NCBI RefSeq assembly: GCF_036014115.1
Contig: NZ_CP107913.1
Location: 7,991,501 to 8,055,500 of the forward strand
DNA: 64,000 bases
Source: Streptomyces sp. NBC_00448
GTDB lineage: Bacteria; Actinomycetota; Actinomycetes; Streptomycetales; Streptomycetaceae
Reading direction: 5' to 3'
The position numbers and the translations under genes were made by a program. The notes under the pieces were generated by a model. That model was not told the DNA's origin. It made no database searches and worked only from the letters and a program-made list of their open reading frames with translations. Below are positions 8,038-16,115 of this stretch, in pieces (within the stretch, counting starts at the first letter, position 1; every line of letters starts with the position of its first letter).

Positions 8038-9804
8038 GTGCAGGGTGCGGGGCGACGGGTGCCGCTGCCGTTGGCCGAGGACGCCGAGCGCTGGCGGAGC
8101 GTGTTCGCCGAGCGGACCGTCCTCGCCGTCGCGCACAACGTCACCTCGGCGACCCGCCTGCTCGACCTGCTCACACTCTTCGAGGGCGACCGCCGGGTCG
8201 AGACCGTCTTCACCTGCACCGGCTCGTCGGCCCTGGACAACGGAACGCTCGAACTGCTCCAGGCGCGCGGCGCGCTCGTGCTGGCCTGGAGCGAGGCGAA
8301 GCAGCGCAAGTTCGACCTGGCGATCGCCACCAGCCGCGGTGGGGACCTGTACAACCTGCACGCGCCCCTGATCGGCACGCCGCACGGGGCCGGCTACAAC
8401 AAGCTGCTCGGCGGCAGCCGGGAGGCGTTCGGGCTCACCGAGGAATGGCTGATGCACGACGGCCGCGTGGTGCCGTCGGCCATCGTGCTGTCGCACGAGG
8501 AGCAGCGCGCGCGGCTCGCCGTGAGCTGCCCCGACGCCGTGCCCCTGAGCCTGGTGGCCGGCGACCCGTGCTTCGACGAGCTGGCGGCGAGCGCTCCGTT
8601 CCGGCCGGACTACCGCCACGCGCTGGGCGTCCGGCGCGGTCAGAAGCTCGTCGTGGTCTCGTCCACGTGGGGCAGGGACTCGGTGCTGGACGCCGCCGAC
8701 CCCGGACGTGACGCCCTGCGGCGCGCGCTCGCGGAGCTGCCGGCCGACGAGTACCGCGTGCTCGCCGCCGTCCACCCGAACGCGTACTACGGGCACGGCG
8801 CGTGGCAACTGCACACCTGGCTCGCCCCGTTGCTCGCCTGCGGGTTGATGCTGCCGCGCCCCGACACGCAGACGTGGAAGGCCGCGCTGGTCGCCGCGGA
8901 CGCGCTGTGCGGGGACGGCGGATCGGTGACGCAGTACGGCGTGTCGCTCGGCCTGCCCACCGTCCTCGGCTCCTTCGCGACGGACAAGGCGGCGCCCGGC
9001 TCGCCGATGGCGCTGCTCGCCCGGGCGGTGCCCCGGCTCTCCGCGCACCGCCCGCTCCTGCCCCAACTCGACGACGCCGCCCGCCGGCAGGCCGCGGACC
9101 CCGAACTGCCGCACCTGCGCTCCCTGGTCACCTCACGTCCGGGGCAGGCCGCCGCGCTGCTGCGCGCGCTGTTCTACCAGCGGCTCGGACTGCCCGAGCC
9201 CGCCACGCCGGCCGCCGCCCGCGCCGTGCCCGTGCCGGCGGCGCCCGGCGAACCCGCGGCCGGACCGCCCGGGGCGCGGCGCTCCCCCGTCGTGGCGCCC
9301 ATGTACGTGACGGTCGGCACGGACGGCGACGCGGTCACCGTGCGCCGCTACCACGCTGCTCTTCAACGCCCCAGCCAGGAAGGCCACTTGGCGGGCGCCC
9401 AGCTCGTCGCGGACATCGACGACCCCGACACGCAGTGGCCCCGATCCGCCGACGTCCTGCTGGTGCCCGCGCGTCCGCGCGGCGGTCCGGTGCCTGCGGA
9501 GCGCGCTGCCGCCGGCGCCGAAGCGGTCGCGCGGTATCCGGGGTGCGCGCTGATCGCCACGGAGGAACGGGACGACGGGTGCGTGGCCCTGCTGCCGGGC
9601 AGCGGCACGCGGGTGCGCGCGACGTGGTCGGGGCCGCGCCCCTGGTGGGTCTCCCCGGCGATCGCGGCCTCCGTCGTGCACGAACGGCTGCTGAGCGGTC
9701 CGCGTCCGCCGTACGGCCCCGGCGCCGGCCGCCCGCCCCTGCGGGTGCGGGTCACCATCGGCGCCGACGCCGAGCCCGCGCTACTCGTGGTCACCGCCCT
9801 CTGA
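8038..9804 (+). CDS. CDP-glycerol glycerophosphotransferase-like protein
   Basis: A 588-residue soluble protein from GTG 8038, with GAGAGGGGAC upstream. I recall homologues mislabelled as translation initiation factor 2. The order of visible elements (HNVTSATRLLDLL near 37, FTCTGSSALD, then GTPHGAGYNK, VVSSTWGRDS, LAAVHPNAYYGHG, and CGDGGSVTQYG about residue 300) resembles the GT-B-like C-terminal half of TagF/CDP-glycerol glycerophosphotransferases, where a GDxSS/V-type segment binds the phosphate donor. The C-terminal ~170 residues are Ala/Pro-rich and variable. The last 24 bases overlap the end of the convergent STAND gene. Catalytic competence is uncertain. Confidence 0.6.
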   Translation: MQGAGRRVPLPLAEDAERWRSVFAERTVLAVAHNVTSATRLLDLLTLFEGDRRVETVFTCTGSSALDNGTLELLQARGALVLAWSEAKQRKFDLAIATSRGGDLYNLHAPLIGTPHGAGYNKLLGGSREAFGLTEEWLMHDGRVVPSAIVLSHEEQRARLAVSCPDAVPLSLVAGDPCFDELAASAPFRPDYRHALGVRRGQKLVVVSSTWGRDSVLDAADPGRDALRRALAELPADEYRVLAAVHPNAYYGHGAWQLHTWLAPLLACGLMLPRPDTQTWKAALVAADALCGDGGSVTQYGVSLGLPTVLGSFATDKAAPGSPMALLARAVPRLSAHRPLLPQLDDAARRQAADPELPHLRSLVTSRPGQAAALLRALFYQRLGLPEPATPAAARAVPVPAAPGEPAAGPPGARRSPVVAPMYVTVGTDGDAVTVRRYHAALQRPSQEGHLAGAQLVADIDDPDTQWPRSADVLLVPARPRGGPVPAERAAAGAEAVARYPGCALIATEERDDGCVALLPGSGTRVRATWSGPRPWWVSPAIAASVVHERLLSGPRPPYGPGAGRPPLRVRVTIGADAEPALLVVTAL

Positions 9805-12309
9805 ACCGCTTCCCGCGGAAGCCCGATCCGGGTCCGCGACCTGATCCGGGCCCATGTCCGGGCCCTGGTCCAGGTCCAGGTCCTGATCGGGCTCCGGGTC
9901 CGGGTGCTCCGCCAGGCGCCGCCGCGCCTGCTCGACCCGGTCGCTGTTGGCCGCGCGCAACAGCGCTGCCGCGTCGCTCCAGTCCGCGCGGGCCCGCCGC
10001 GCCTCGCCGCGCGCGAGCAGCAGGTCGCCCCGGGCGAGCAGGACCCCGGCGCGCTGGTAGCCGTGCCGCGGCCGGCCCAGACCCGCCACGGCCTCGTCGA
10101 ACGCGGCGAGTGCCTGGTCCGGACGCCCCGCCGCCAGCAGCGCCTCGGCCAGACGGGCGCTCGCCTTGGCCGCGTTGAACGAGTCCGGCGGCGACAGCGC
10201 CAGGAACTCCGCACCCGCCGTGGCCAGTACGGCGGCGGCGTCGTCGTACCGCCCGAGCTTCGTCAGCACCGGTCCGCGGTGCAGGGCGATCAGGGCGCGG
10301 CCGCGCGGGTGGTCGACGCCGTCCAGCGCGGCCAGCGCCTCGTCCAGGTGCGCGAGCGCCTGCTCGGGCCGGCCGAGCCCGTCGGCCAGCTTCCCCAGGC
10401 CCTCCAGCGCGCTGGACCGGGTGCGCCGCCACCCCTCGGCGTCCGGCGCGGACGTCTCCGGGCGGGCGAGCGCCGGGTCGCAGAGTTCGAGCGCCTCCTC
10501 GAACTGCTCCCGGGCGGAGGCCGGATCACCCGGACCGAACCGGTCGAGGAAGGCGAACCCGAGGCCGTACCGCATCCGGGCGAGCGCCAGGAGGTTTCCG
10601 CGGACCGGGTCCTCCAGGGCGGCCCCGCACGCCAGTTCGTACACCTCGACCCAGTCACCGTGGAACCCGCAGCGCAGGTAGAACGTCCACAGGCCCTGGG
10701 CCAGGCGCCAGGTCGCGTCGTAGTACCACGCGTCGTACGTCCCCGCGTCGTAGGCGGCGCGCACCGCGGCCTTGAGGATGTGCCGGCGGCGGACCAGCTC
10801 CTCGACCAGGATGTCCTGGGTGTCCTCGTCGGCCGGCGGGTATCCGGCGTACGCGCCCGAAGGATCGTGCCGGTACCGCGGCGACAGGCCGGCGTCGACA
10901 CGCTCCGCGAGGTCCACGTAGTGCCGGACCCAGCGCCGCCGCGCCGCCTCGCGCTCCGGCCCCGGCAGATCGGCCCGGGCGCACTCGGCCGCGTGGGTGT
11001 GCACCAGGCCGCTGATCACGCGGTACATCCCGCCGTCGATCCGCTCGATCAGGCTGGAGTCCCGCAGCGTCCGGATCGCCTTGGCGCGGGTGCGGCCGTC
11101 GAGGCCGGGCGCCATCGCCGCCACCACGTCCTCGTCGAACTCCGCGGTCGGGTGCAGGCCCAACAGGCGGTAGACCTGCGCCGCTTCGGGGGAGCGGCGG
11201 CCCAACTCCTGGTACCCGGCGTCGAAGATCTCGGCTCCGCTGCGCTCGTCCACGTCGAAAGCCCCCAGCCGGACCTCGGGACGGTGGTCCGACAGCGCGG
11301 TGGCGAACTCGCCGATGCCGTACGGCTGGTCGAAGAGCATCTGCGCACCCGCGATCCGCACCAGCAGCGGGTTGCCCTCGCAGACGCGCACCGCTGTGTC
11401 GATCTCCGCCCGGTGCGAGGCGGCGTACGGTGCGAGCCGACCGGAGCTGATCAGCAGCCGCCGGCTGTACTCCGGCAGCAGCGGCCCGACCTTGAACGCC
11501 TTCGCGTGCACGTCGGAGACGAGGCTGCGCATCAACTCCCTGCCGGTGACCACCACCACGGCCTCAGAGGAGGCGGGCAGGAAGTGCTTGGCCAGGGAGG
11601 CCAGCGCGACATCCTCCAGCAGAACGAACACCGGCCCCTCGGCGGTGACCTGGTGGAACTTGGCCATCTTCGCCGCGAGGTCCGACGGCACCTCCTGCTT
11701 CGGCACGTGCAGCAGCCGGAACCACTCGTCGAAGACCGCCGCCGGATCGGGCAGCGCTCCGGTGGCGCTCCTGGCCAGCACCGCGGACAGTTCAGGACCG
11801 GCGCTGAAGGTGTCGCGGTGCCTGAGCAGCCACTGCCGCACGAGTGTGGTCAGACCGATGCCGCGCGGGCCGTACACGAACAGCACCGTCGGTCCCGGAC
11901 TGCCGCGCCCCGCCTCCCAGGCGGCGTCCATCTGCCGCAGCTCTTCCTCGTGGTTCTCGAAGTCGTCCACGGCGGAGACCGCGATACGGGCGAGCGGCTG
12001 CGCCCGGGCGGCGGTCGCCGTCGCGAGCAACTCCCGCATCTCGGCGGCCAGCGACGTCTGCTCGGCGGCGAGGGTGCCGAGTGTCGAGCGCAGCAGGTCT
12101 TCGACGCGCCCGAGTGCCTCGTCGGGCGCGCTCGTCGCGGCGGCCGCGCGCGCCTGCTCCAGGTCGCCGAGCACCTGCTCGTCCTGGCCACCGCCCCGCA
12201 ACCGGAGCAGCGCCGCGAGCCGCGGTTTCACCCCCGCGTCCCAGGCATCGCTCAGGACCTTGCCGGCCAGAGCCGACAGCAACTTCGCGATCTCCGGTTC
12301 CACCAACAC
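9781..12309 (-). CDS. STAND-type NTPase with C-terminal TPR repeats, degenerate P-loop
   Basis: The 842-residue protein starts at GTG 12309 (GAGGGG 7 bases upstream). A helical N-terminus (1-100) precedes an AAA/NB-ARC-like module: P-loop GPRGIGLTT at 147-155, Walker B-like VFVLLED at 227-233, then VVVVTGR at 251-257 and a winged-helix-like region (about 390-450). Residues ~600-815 form TPR-like helical pairs (ARMRYGLGFAFLDRFG, ALEGLGKLADGLGRPEQAL). The invariant Walker A Lys is Leu (codon CTG), so ATP hydrolysis may be lost. The C-terminal tail is a DPxPDQD-type acidic repeat. STAND proteins act in signalling and conflict systems; the role here is unknown. It overlaps its convergent partner by 24 bp. 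Confidence 0.75.
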   Translation of the reverse strand: MLVEPEIAKLLSALAGKVLSDAWDAGVKPRLAALLRLRGGGQDEQVLGDLEQARAAAATSAPDEALGRVEDLLRSTLGTLAAEQTSLAAEMRELLATATAARAQPLARIAVSAVDDFENHEEELRQMDAAWEAGRGSPGPTVLFVYGPRGIGLTTLVRQWLLRHRDTFSAGPELSAVLARSATGALPDPAAVFDEWFRLLHVPKQEVPSDLAAKMAKFHQVTAEGPVFVLLEDVALASLAKHFLPASSEAVVVVTGRELMRSLVSDVHAKAFKVGPLLPEYSRRLLISSGRLAPYAASHRAEIDTAVRVCEGNPLLVRIAGAQMLFDQPYGIGEFATALSDHRPEVRLGAFDVDERSGAEIFDAGYQELGRRSPEAAQVYRLLGLHPTAEFDEDVVAAMAPGLDGRTRAKAIRTLRDSSLIERIDGGMYRVISGLVHTHAAECARADLPGPEREAARRRWVRHYVDLAERVDAGLSPRYRHDPSGAYAGYPPADEDTQDILVEELVRRRHILKAAVRAAYDAGTYDAWYYDATWRLAQGLWTFYLRCGFHGDWVEVYELACGAALEDPVRGNLLALARMRYGLGFAFLDRFGPGDPASAREQFEEALELCDPALARPETSAPDAEGWRRTRSSALEGLGKLADGLGRPEQALAHLDEALAALDGVDHPRGRALIALHRGPVLTKLGRYDDAAAVLATAGAEFLALSPPDSFNAAKASARLAEALLAAGRPDQALAAFDEAVAGLGRPRHGYQRAGVLLARGDLLLARGEARRARADWSDAAALLRAANSDRVEQARRRLAEHPDPEPDQDLDLDQGPDMGPDQVADPDRASAGSGSEGGDHE

Positions 12310-12355
12310 GCCCAGCCCCCTCGGAACGTTCGCCCAGCCGTGACCGACTGCCCGT

Positions 12356-12375
12356 ACACCGTCACCGTACGGTGT
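12356..12375. promoter_or_regulatory. 20-bp inverted repeat upstream of the STAND gene
   Basis: ACACCGT-N6-ACGGTGT lies 47 bases upstream of the STAND gene start. The dyad length and spacing suit a dimeric repressor. The cognate protein is unknown. Confidence 0.4.
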
Positions 12376-12570
12376 CGGCGCCGCCGACCTCCAGAAGGCC
12401 GAAGCCCGAGCCGCACCCCCGGCCGAAGGCCGAGCCGCACCCCGTACCGGATTCCGGGTCACGCGCCCCGCCGCATCCCGGACCCGACGGGTCCGCCGAG
12501 CAACTCGCCACGCCCGCAAAGGAGTTCGCGCCCGCAGGGAGGTGCCAGGGAAGTGCGGGGCCCGCGGCTG

Positions 12571-12873
12571 CTACCGGCCGCGCCCCGCGACCGCCCAGGA
12601 CGCGGCGGCTATACCCCCGGCCACGGCGAACACGGCCGGCCAGGCGCCGACCTTCTTCGCGAGCGGGTGCGCACCCGCGAACGCCGCCACATAAGCCCCC
12701 GTGAGGGCCGCCGCCGGCACCGCGCCGGTGCTCCGACGCCACTCGCGCGCCGCCACCACGCCGGCCGCGGCCAGCGCCACACCGCCCAGCTCGCGCCGCT
12801 TGGTCCACCGGGCCACTCCGTAGCCCCCGATCAGTCCGGTCGCCGCCACGGCACTCGCGTTCACCCCGGCCAT
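12571..12873 (-). CDS. small hydrophobic membrane protein
   Basis: A 100-residue protein starting at ATG 12873, chosen because AAGGAGG lies 5 bases upstream and a longer frame lacks such a site. The sequence is Ala/Gly/Val-rich with about three hydrophobic segments (residues 6-22, 30-42 and 53-95) interrupted by basic clusters (RWTKRREL, REWRRSTG), suggesting a small integral membrane protein with a positively charged cytoplasmic loop. I recognise no family. It lies between the STAND gene promoter and the initiator tRNA and appears to be transcribed alone. Confidence 0.6.
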   Translation of the reverse strand: MAGVNASAVAATGLIGGYGVARWTKRRELGGVALAAAGVVAAREWRRSTGAVPAAALTGAYVAAFAGAHPLAKKVGAWPAVFAVAGGIAAASWAVAGRGR

Positions 12874-13111
12874 CACGCCCTCCTTCATCCCGCTCGCCAA
12901 CTCCCGCGACCGCGCCGCGGGCCCGCTGATCTTCGACTCCCTGAGATTAACCCGCGGCCCCTCCCGCCTGCCGAAGGGCCTGTGGACAACTCGTCGTTCC
13001 CTGATCCCTTCGGCATTTCCGAGCGCCCGCCCGCCTACGCGACCCACCGCATCCGGTCCACCACTCACCGTGTCCGCATGTGCCCGCCGCACCGCGCCGG
13101 GGGGAATGGAT

Positions 13112-13140
13112 TTGGCGCCCGGGCATCCACCCCGTAAGGT
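13112..13140 (+). promoter_or_regulatory. sigma70-type promoter for initiator tRNA
   Basis: TTGGCG (13112-13117) and TAAGGT (13135-13140) are separated by exactly 17 bp, matching the vegetative HrdB-type consensus. The tRNA begins 12 bases downstream of the -10 box, as expected for a tRNA transcription unit. Confidence 0.65.
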
Positions 13141-13152
13141 GGTGTTCACCGA

Positions 13153-13226
13153 CGCGGGGTGGAGCAGCTCGGTAGCTCGCTGGGCTCATAACCCAGAGGT
13201 CGCAGGTTCAAATCCTGTCCCCGCTA
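13153..13226 (+). tRNA. initiator tRNA-fMet (anticodon CAT)
   Basis: A complete 74-nt cloverleaf without encoded CCA. The anticodon is CAT in the loop CTCATAA, flanked by the three consecutive G:C pairs (GGG/CCC) diagnostic of initiator tRNAs. The first acceptor position is an unpaired C1/T72, the second initiator hallmark. The T-loop reads GGTTCAAATCC. A promoter lies immediately upstream and a terminator 5 bases downstream. Confidence 0.97.
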
Positions 13227-13231
13227 CGAAT

Positions 13232-13264
13232 CGAAGGGCCCGGCACTCAGTGCCGGGCCCTTCG
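13232..13264. terminator. perfect 33-nt hairpin after tRNA-fMet
   Basis: Arms of 16 bases (CGAAGGGCCCGGCACT and its exact complement) surround a single central base, giving a very stable hairpin. It can stop the tRNA transcript and also the convergent small gene that ends at 13339. Confidence 0.85.
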
Positions 13265-13338
13265 AGCGTGGACGGCCCCGCCCCGTCGTGCCCCCGGGCA
13301 CCCAAGCCTCCGGACATCCGGCACCGCGCCGCCCAAGC

Positions 13339-13668
13339 TCACCGCCGCGTGGCCCCGTGGGAGTGGCGGGTCTCGACCGGCCTCTCGACCGGCGGATCGG
13401 GCGACTCCTCGGGGTCGACCGGCGGATTGGGCGGCTCGTCCCGGCCGGGCTGATAGCGGGCGCCCTGCCGCATCCGGTAGCGGACGACGAAGACGTCGCC
13501 CACCGCGACCAGCGCGACGAAAGCGCACAGCCCCGCCCAGCCCTGCAAGTTCGCCAGCGCGAACCCCACCGCCGCGCCCACGCCCCACACCACCCCGAGC
13601 AACGCGAACGTGAGGCGCAGCCGGAGCGCGCTGCGGGCCTGCATCGGTTCGTATCCGCTTCTGGGCAC
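13339..13668 (-). CDS. small two-helix membrane protein
   Basis: A 109-residue protein from GTG 13668, which has AGGAGG 8 bases upstream; a longer frame from 13719 lacks this. After a polar start (VPRSGYEPMQARSAL) there are two hydrophobic helices (about residues 18-38 and 43-63), then a basic segment (RYRMRQGARYQPGR) and a Pro/Glu-rich tail (PPNPPVDPEESPDPP) encoded by short repeats at 13370-13440. No family was recognised with confidence. It resembles conserved streptomycete membrane proteins next to tRNA genes. It is divergent from the GNAT gene at 13809. Confidence 0.65.
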   Translation of the reverse strand: MPRSGYEPMQARSALRLRLTFALLGVVWGVGAAVGFALANLQGWAGLCAFVALVAVGDVFVVRYRMRQGARYQPGRDEPPNPPVDPEESPDPPVERPVETRHSHGATRR

Positions 13669-13808
13669 GGTGCTCGCCTCCTGAAGCGCGTGCCACCCCC
13701 TGCTCCTTCCAGGGTCCACCCAGCGGGCCCGTTCCGGGCCGTACGGGCCCGACGAGAGTGCCGAAAACCAGGGCGGCGGGCCGTACCGGCCGCGTAGGGT
13801 GCGGCAGC

Positions 13809-14744
13809 ATGGTGGCGATCAGGGACTACGAGCCCGCCGACGCCCACGCTCTGTGCGCGCTCTTACGCGCCGAGGAGCCGTACCAGGTCACCACGCCCAG
13901 GAGCGTGCACGCGCAGGCGGTGGCCATGCCGGCCAGGCAGCGCTGCCGGCTGCTGGTCGCGGTGGACGGCGAGCGGATCGTCGGGTGCGCCCGGGCGGGG
14001 CTGTTCGCCGACGCCGAGGACGCGGGCGCGGCCTTCGTGAACATCAACGTCGCCGCCGCCGACCGCGGCCGCGGCACCGGCCGGGCGCTGCTGGCCGCCG
14101 CCGAGACGCACCTGGACGCGATCGGCGCGACCGCGTGCTTCGCGTGGGCGCACCCCGACCCGGCGTGCGAGAACTTCGCCACCGCGCACGGCTACCGCCC
14201 CGGCCGCGAGGCACGGTTCCTGCGCCTGGACCTGTCGCCCCGCGGCCCGCTGCCGGCCCGCCCGCGGCTGCCACGCGGCGTGCTGCTGCTGCCGGCCGTC
14301 GCGTGGGAGCGCGACCCGCGGCCACTGTGGCAGACGGATGTGGAGTGCTTCGGCGACGAGCCGGGCGACGTCGCCGCCGACCGCCTCAGCTACGCGGACT
14401 GGCGCGCCCTGAACTGGGACCGGCCGGACTTCGACGCCGATCTGAGCACGGTCGCGGTGGTGGACGGCGAGGTCGCCGGGCTGGTCATCGCGCAGACCGA
14501 CGGCGCGCGGCACTACGCGTCCGGCGGCACCGGAATCCGCCGCCCCTTCCGCGGCCGCGGCCTGGCGAAGGCCGCCAAGGCCCAGTCCCTGTACCTGGCC
14601 CGCGCGAAGGGCTATCGCGAGGCCACCACTGCCAACGACGACGCGAACGCGCCTATGCTCGCGATCAACATCTGGCTCGGCTACCAACTCTGCGGCTCAG
14701 AACGGCGGTACATACGTGACCTCGCCCCTCCCCGTCCCGCGTGA
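13809..14744 (+). CDS. tandem GNAT-domain acetyltransferase
   Basis: A 311-residue protein with two GNAT folds. The first (about 1-140) has an acetyl-CoA loop in DRGRGTGRALL (about 82-92) and FATAHGYRPGREARFLRL. The second (about 155-305) has RPFRGRGLAKAAKAQSL and a distal TTANDDANAPMLAINIWLGY segment typical of mycothiol-synthase-like and related double-GNAT proteins. The ATG at 13809 has only a weak ribosome-binding site. The substrate is unknown. The 3' end overlaps the start of the DUF1349 gene by 29 bp, indicating co-translation. Confidence 0.8.
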   Translation: MVAIRDYEPADAHALCALLRAEEPYQVTTPRSVHAQAVAMPARQRCRLLVAVDGERIVGCARAGLFADAEDAGAAFVNINVAAADRGRGTGRALLAAAETHLDAIGATACFAWAHPDPACENFATAHGYRPGREARFLRLDLSPRGPLPARPRLPRGVLLLPAVAWERDPRPLWQTDVECFGDEPGDVAADRLSYADWRALNWDRPDFDADLSTVAVVDGEVAGLVIAQTDGARHYASGGTGIRRPFRGRGLAKAAKAQSLYLARAKGYREATTANDDANAPMLAINIWLGYQLCGSERRYIRDLAPPRPA

Positions 14745-15315
14745 CCTGCCCTGGTCGCAAGGAGAATGGCTCAACCCGCCCGCGGACGTCGCGGTCGACG
14801 GCACCGACCTGCTGGTCACCGCCCGCTCGGGCAGCGACTTCTGGCGCACCACGAGCTACGGCTTCGTGCACGACGACGGCCACGCCCTGCTCACCGACTT
14901 CCCGCCCGGCACCGCCATGGAGGTCGGCTTCCACGCCGACTTCACCGAGCTGTACGACCAGGCGGGCGCCCTGGTCAGGGTCGACGCCTCGACCTGGATC
15001 AAGGCGGGCGTGGAGATCTCCGACGGCCTGCCGCAGCTCGGCGCGGTCGTCACCCACGGCACCTCCGACTGGTCGCTCGCCCCGGTCCCGGAGTGGGCGG
15101 GCCGCGAGGTGACGATCCGGGTCAGCAGGTCGGGCGACGCGGTGACGGTACGGGCCCGCTGCGAGCACGAGCCGTGGCGGACGATCCGGGTGGCGTGGCT
15201 CGACCCGGACGCCAAGGCGCGGGCCGGGCTGCTGTGCTGCGCGCCGGAGCGGGACGGGATGACCGTGCGCTTCACCCGCCTGGCCACCGGCCCCGCAGAC
15301 ACGTCCCTGCACTGA
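14716..15315 (+). CDS. DUF1349 family protein
   Basis: A 199-residue protein from GTG 14716. The sequence WSQGEWLNPPADVAVDG...TDFWRTTSYGFVHDDGHALL, with later Trp/Lys-rich strands (DASTWIKAGVEISDG, DWSLAPVP), fits the DUF1349 concanavalin-like beta-sandwich found in proteins loosely named regulation of enolase 1. No enzymatic residues are established for the family. It is soluble with no signal peptide. It overlaps the upstream double-GNAT gene, so the pair is probably functionally linked. It converges on the TetR gene, with only 92 bp of GC-rich sequence between. Confidence 0.8.
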   Translation: MTSPLPVPRDLPWSQGEWLNPPADVAVDGTDLLVTARSGSDFWRTTSYGFVHDDGHALLTDFPPGTAMEVGFHADFTELYDQAGALVRVDASTWIKAGVEISDGLPQLGAVVTHGTSDWSLAPVPEWAGREVTIRVSRSGDAVTVRARCEHEPWRTIRVAWLDPDAKARAGLLCCAPERDGMTVRFTRLATGPADTSLH

Positions 15316-15407
15316 CGCGGGCCCTTGGAGCGACGGGACCCGTAACGCGGCGGGACCGTACCCCACGGGACGGGTCCGGCGGGTGGGCCGCGGCCGGGCG
15401 GCCCGTC

Positions 15408-16115
15408 TCACGCCGCCGGGGGCCGCAGCACCGCGTCCAGCGTCCGCGACCACTGCCGGACGATCCCGGCCCGGCGCGCCGAGTCGTCGCTGAGCAGGTT
15501 GGCCAGGCCCAGGCCGCGGGCCATGTCCAAGGTGGCCTGCACGGCCTCCCGCACCCCGGGCACCGACTCGTCCGCGGCCAGGAACTCCACCGCGAGCCGG
15601 TGCGCCTCCCGGCCGATCCGGGCCTCCAGCGCGGCCACCCGGGTCCGCAGCGCCGGTTCGTCGGTGGCCGCCACCCACAGGTGCAGCGCCGCGCGGAAGA
15701 GCGGCCCGGTGTGTACGGCGACGAGCATGTCCACCACGGCGTAGGTACGGTCCTGGCCGCTGCCGGGCAGCGCGCGGGCGCGGGCGCGTACGGCCGCCAG
15801 CCACTCCTCGGCCATGTGCGCGATGGCCGCGGTGAACAGCTCCTCGCGGGTGCGGAAGTGGTGCTGGGCGGCGCCCCGGGTCACCCCGGCCCGGGCGCAC
15901 ACCACGGCGACGGTGCTGCCGGACCAGCCGTGTTCGGCGAGGCAGGCGACCGCGGCGGACAGGATGCGCTGCCGGGTGGCGCGGGCCCGGTCCTGCTTGG
16001 GCTCGCGGTCGGCGGGTTGGCGGTCGGCGGGTTGGCGGTCGGCGGGTTGGCGGTCGGTGGGTTCGTGTTCGCCGGGTTCGCGTTCGGCGGCCGCCCTGTC
16101 GCTCACAACGCCCAT
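15408..16115 (-). CDS. TetR family regulator with repeat-encoded N-terminal tail
   Basis: A protein of about 235 residues. An N-terminal tail of four ADRQP-type pentapeptide repeats (residues ~20-40) precedes the TetR HTH (ATRQRILSAAVACLAEHG, then TVAVVCARAGVTRGAAQHHF). The C-terminal ligand domain contains PGSGQDRTYAVVDMLVAVHTG. Start choice is uncertain: ATG 16115 overlaps the crotonase stop by 13 bases, and GTG 16106 overlaps it exactly (GTGA). It is the last gene of the acyl-CoA operon, so it probably represses the operon in response to an acyl-CoA or free acid, as related TetR proteins do. The tail comes from a recent DNA repeat expansion. Confidence 0.85.
   Translation of the reverse strand: MGVVSDRAAAEREPGEHEPTDRQPADRQPADRQPADREPKQDRARATRQRILSAAVACLAEHGWSGSTVAVVCARAGVTRGAAQHHFRTREELFTAAIAHMAEEWLAAVRARARALPGSGQDRTYAVVDMLVAVHTGPLFRAALHLWVAATDEPALRTRVAALEARIGREAHRLAVEFLAADESVPGVREAVQATLDMARGLGLANLLSDDSARRAGIVRQWSRTLDAVLRPPAA
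16006..16065. repeat. four 15-bp tandem repeats inside the TetR gene
   Basis: Three exact copies of CGGTCGGCGGGTTGG followed by one variant, each encoding five residues (ADRQP-like) on the minus strand. The in-frame unit length allows copy-number change without frameshift. Confidence 0.9.

Noticed and set aside
13153..13264. tRNA-fMet as an integration site of a mobile element
   Set aside because: No direct repeat of the tRNA 3' end, integrase or excisionase gene was seen nearby; the tRNA has a normal promoter and terminator.
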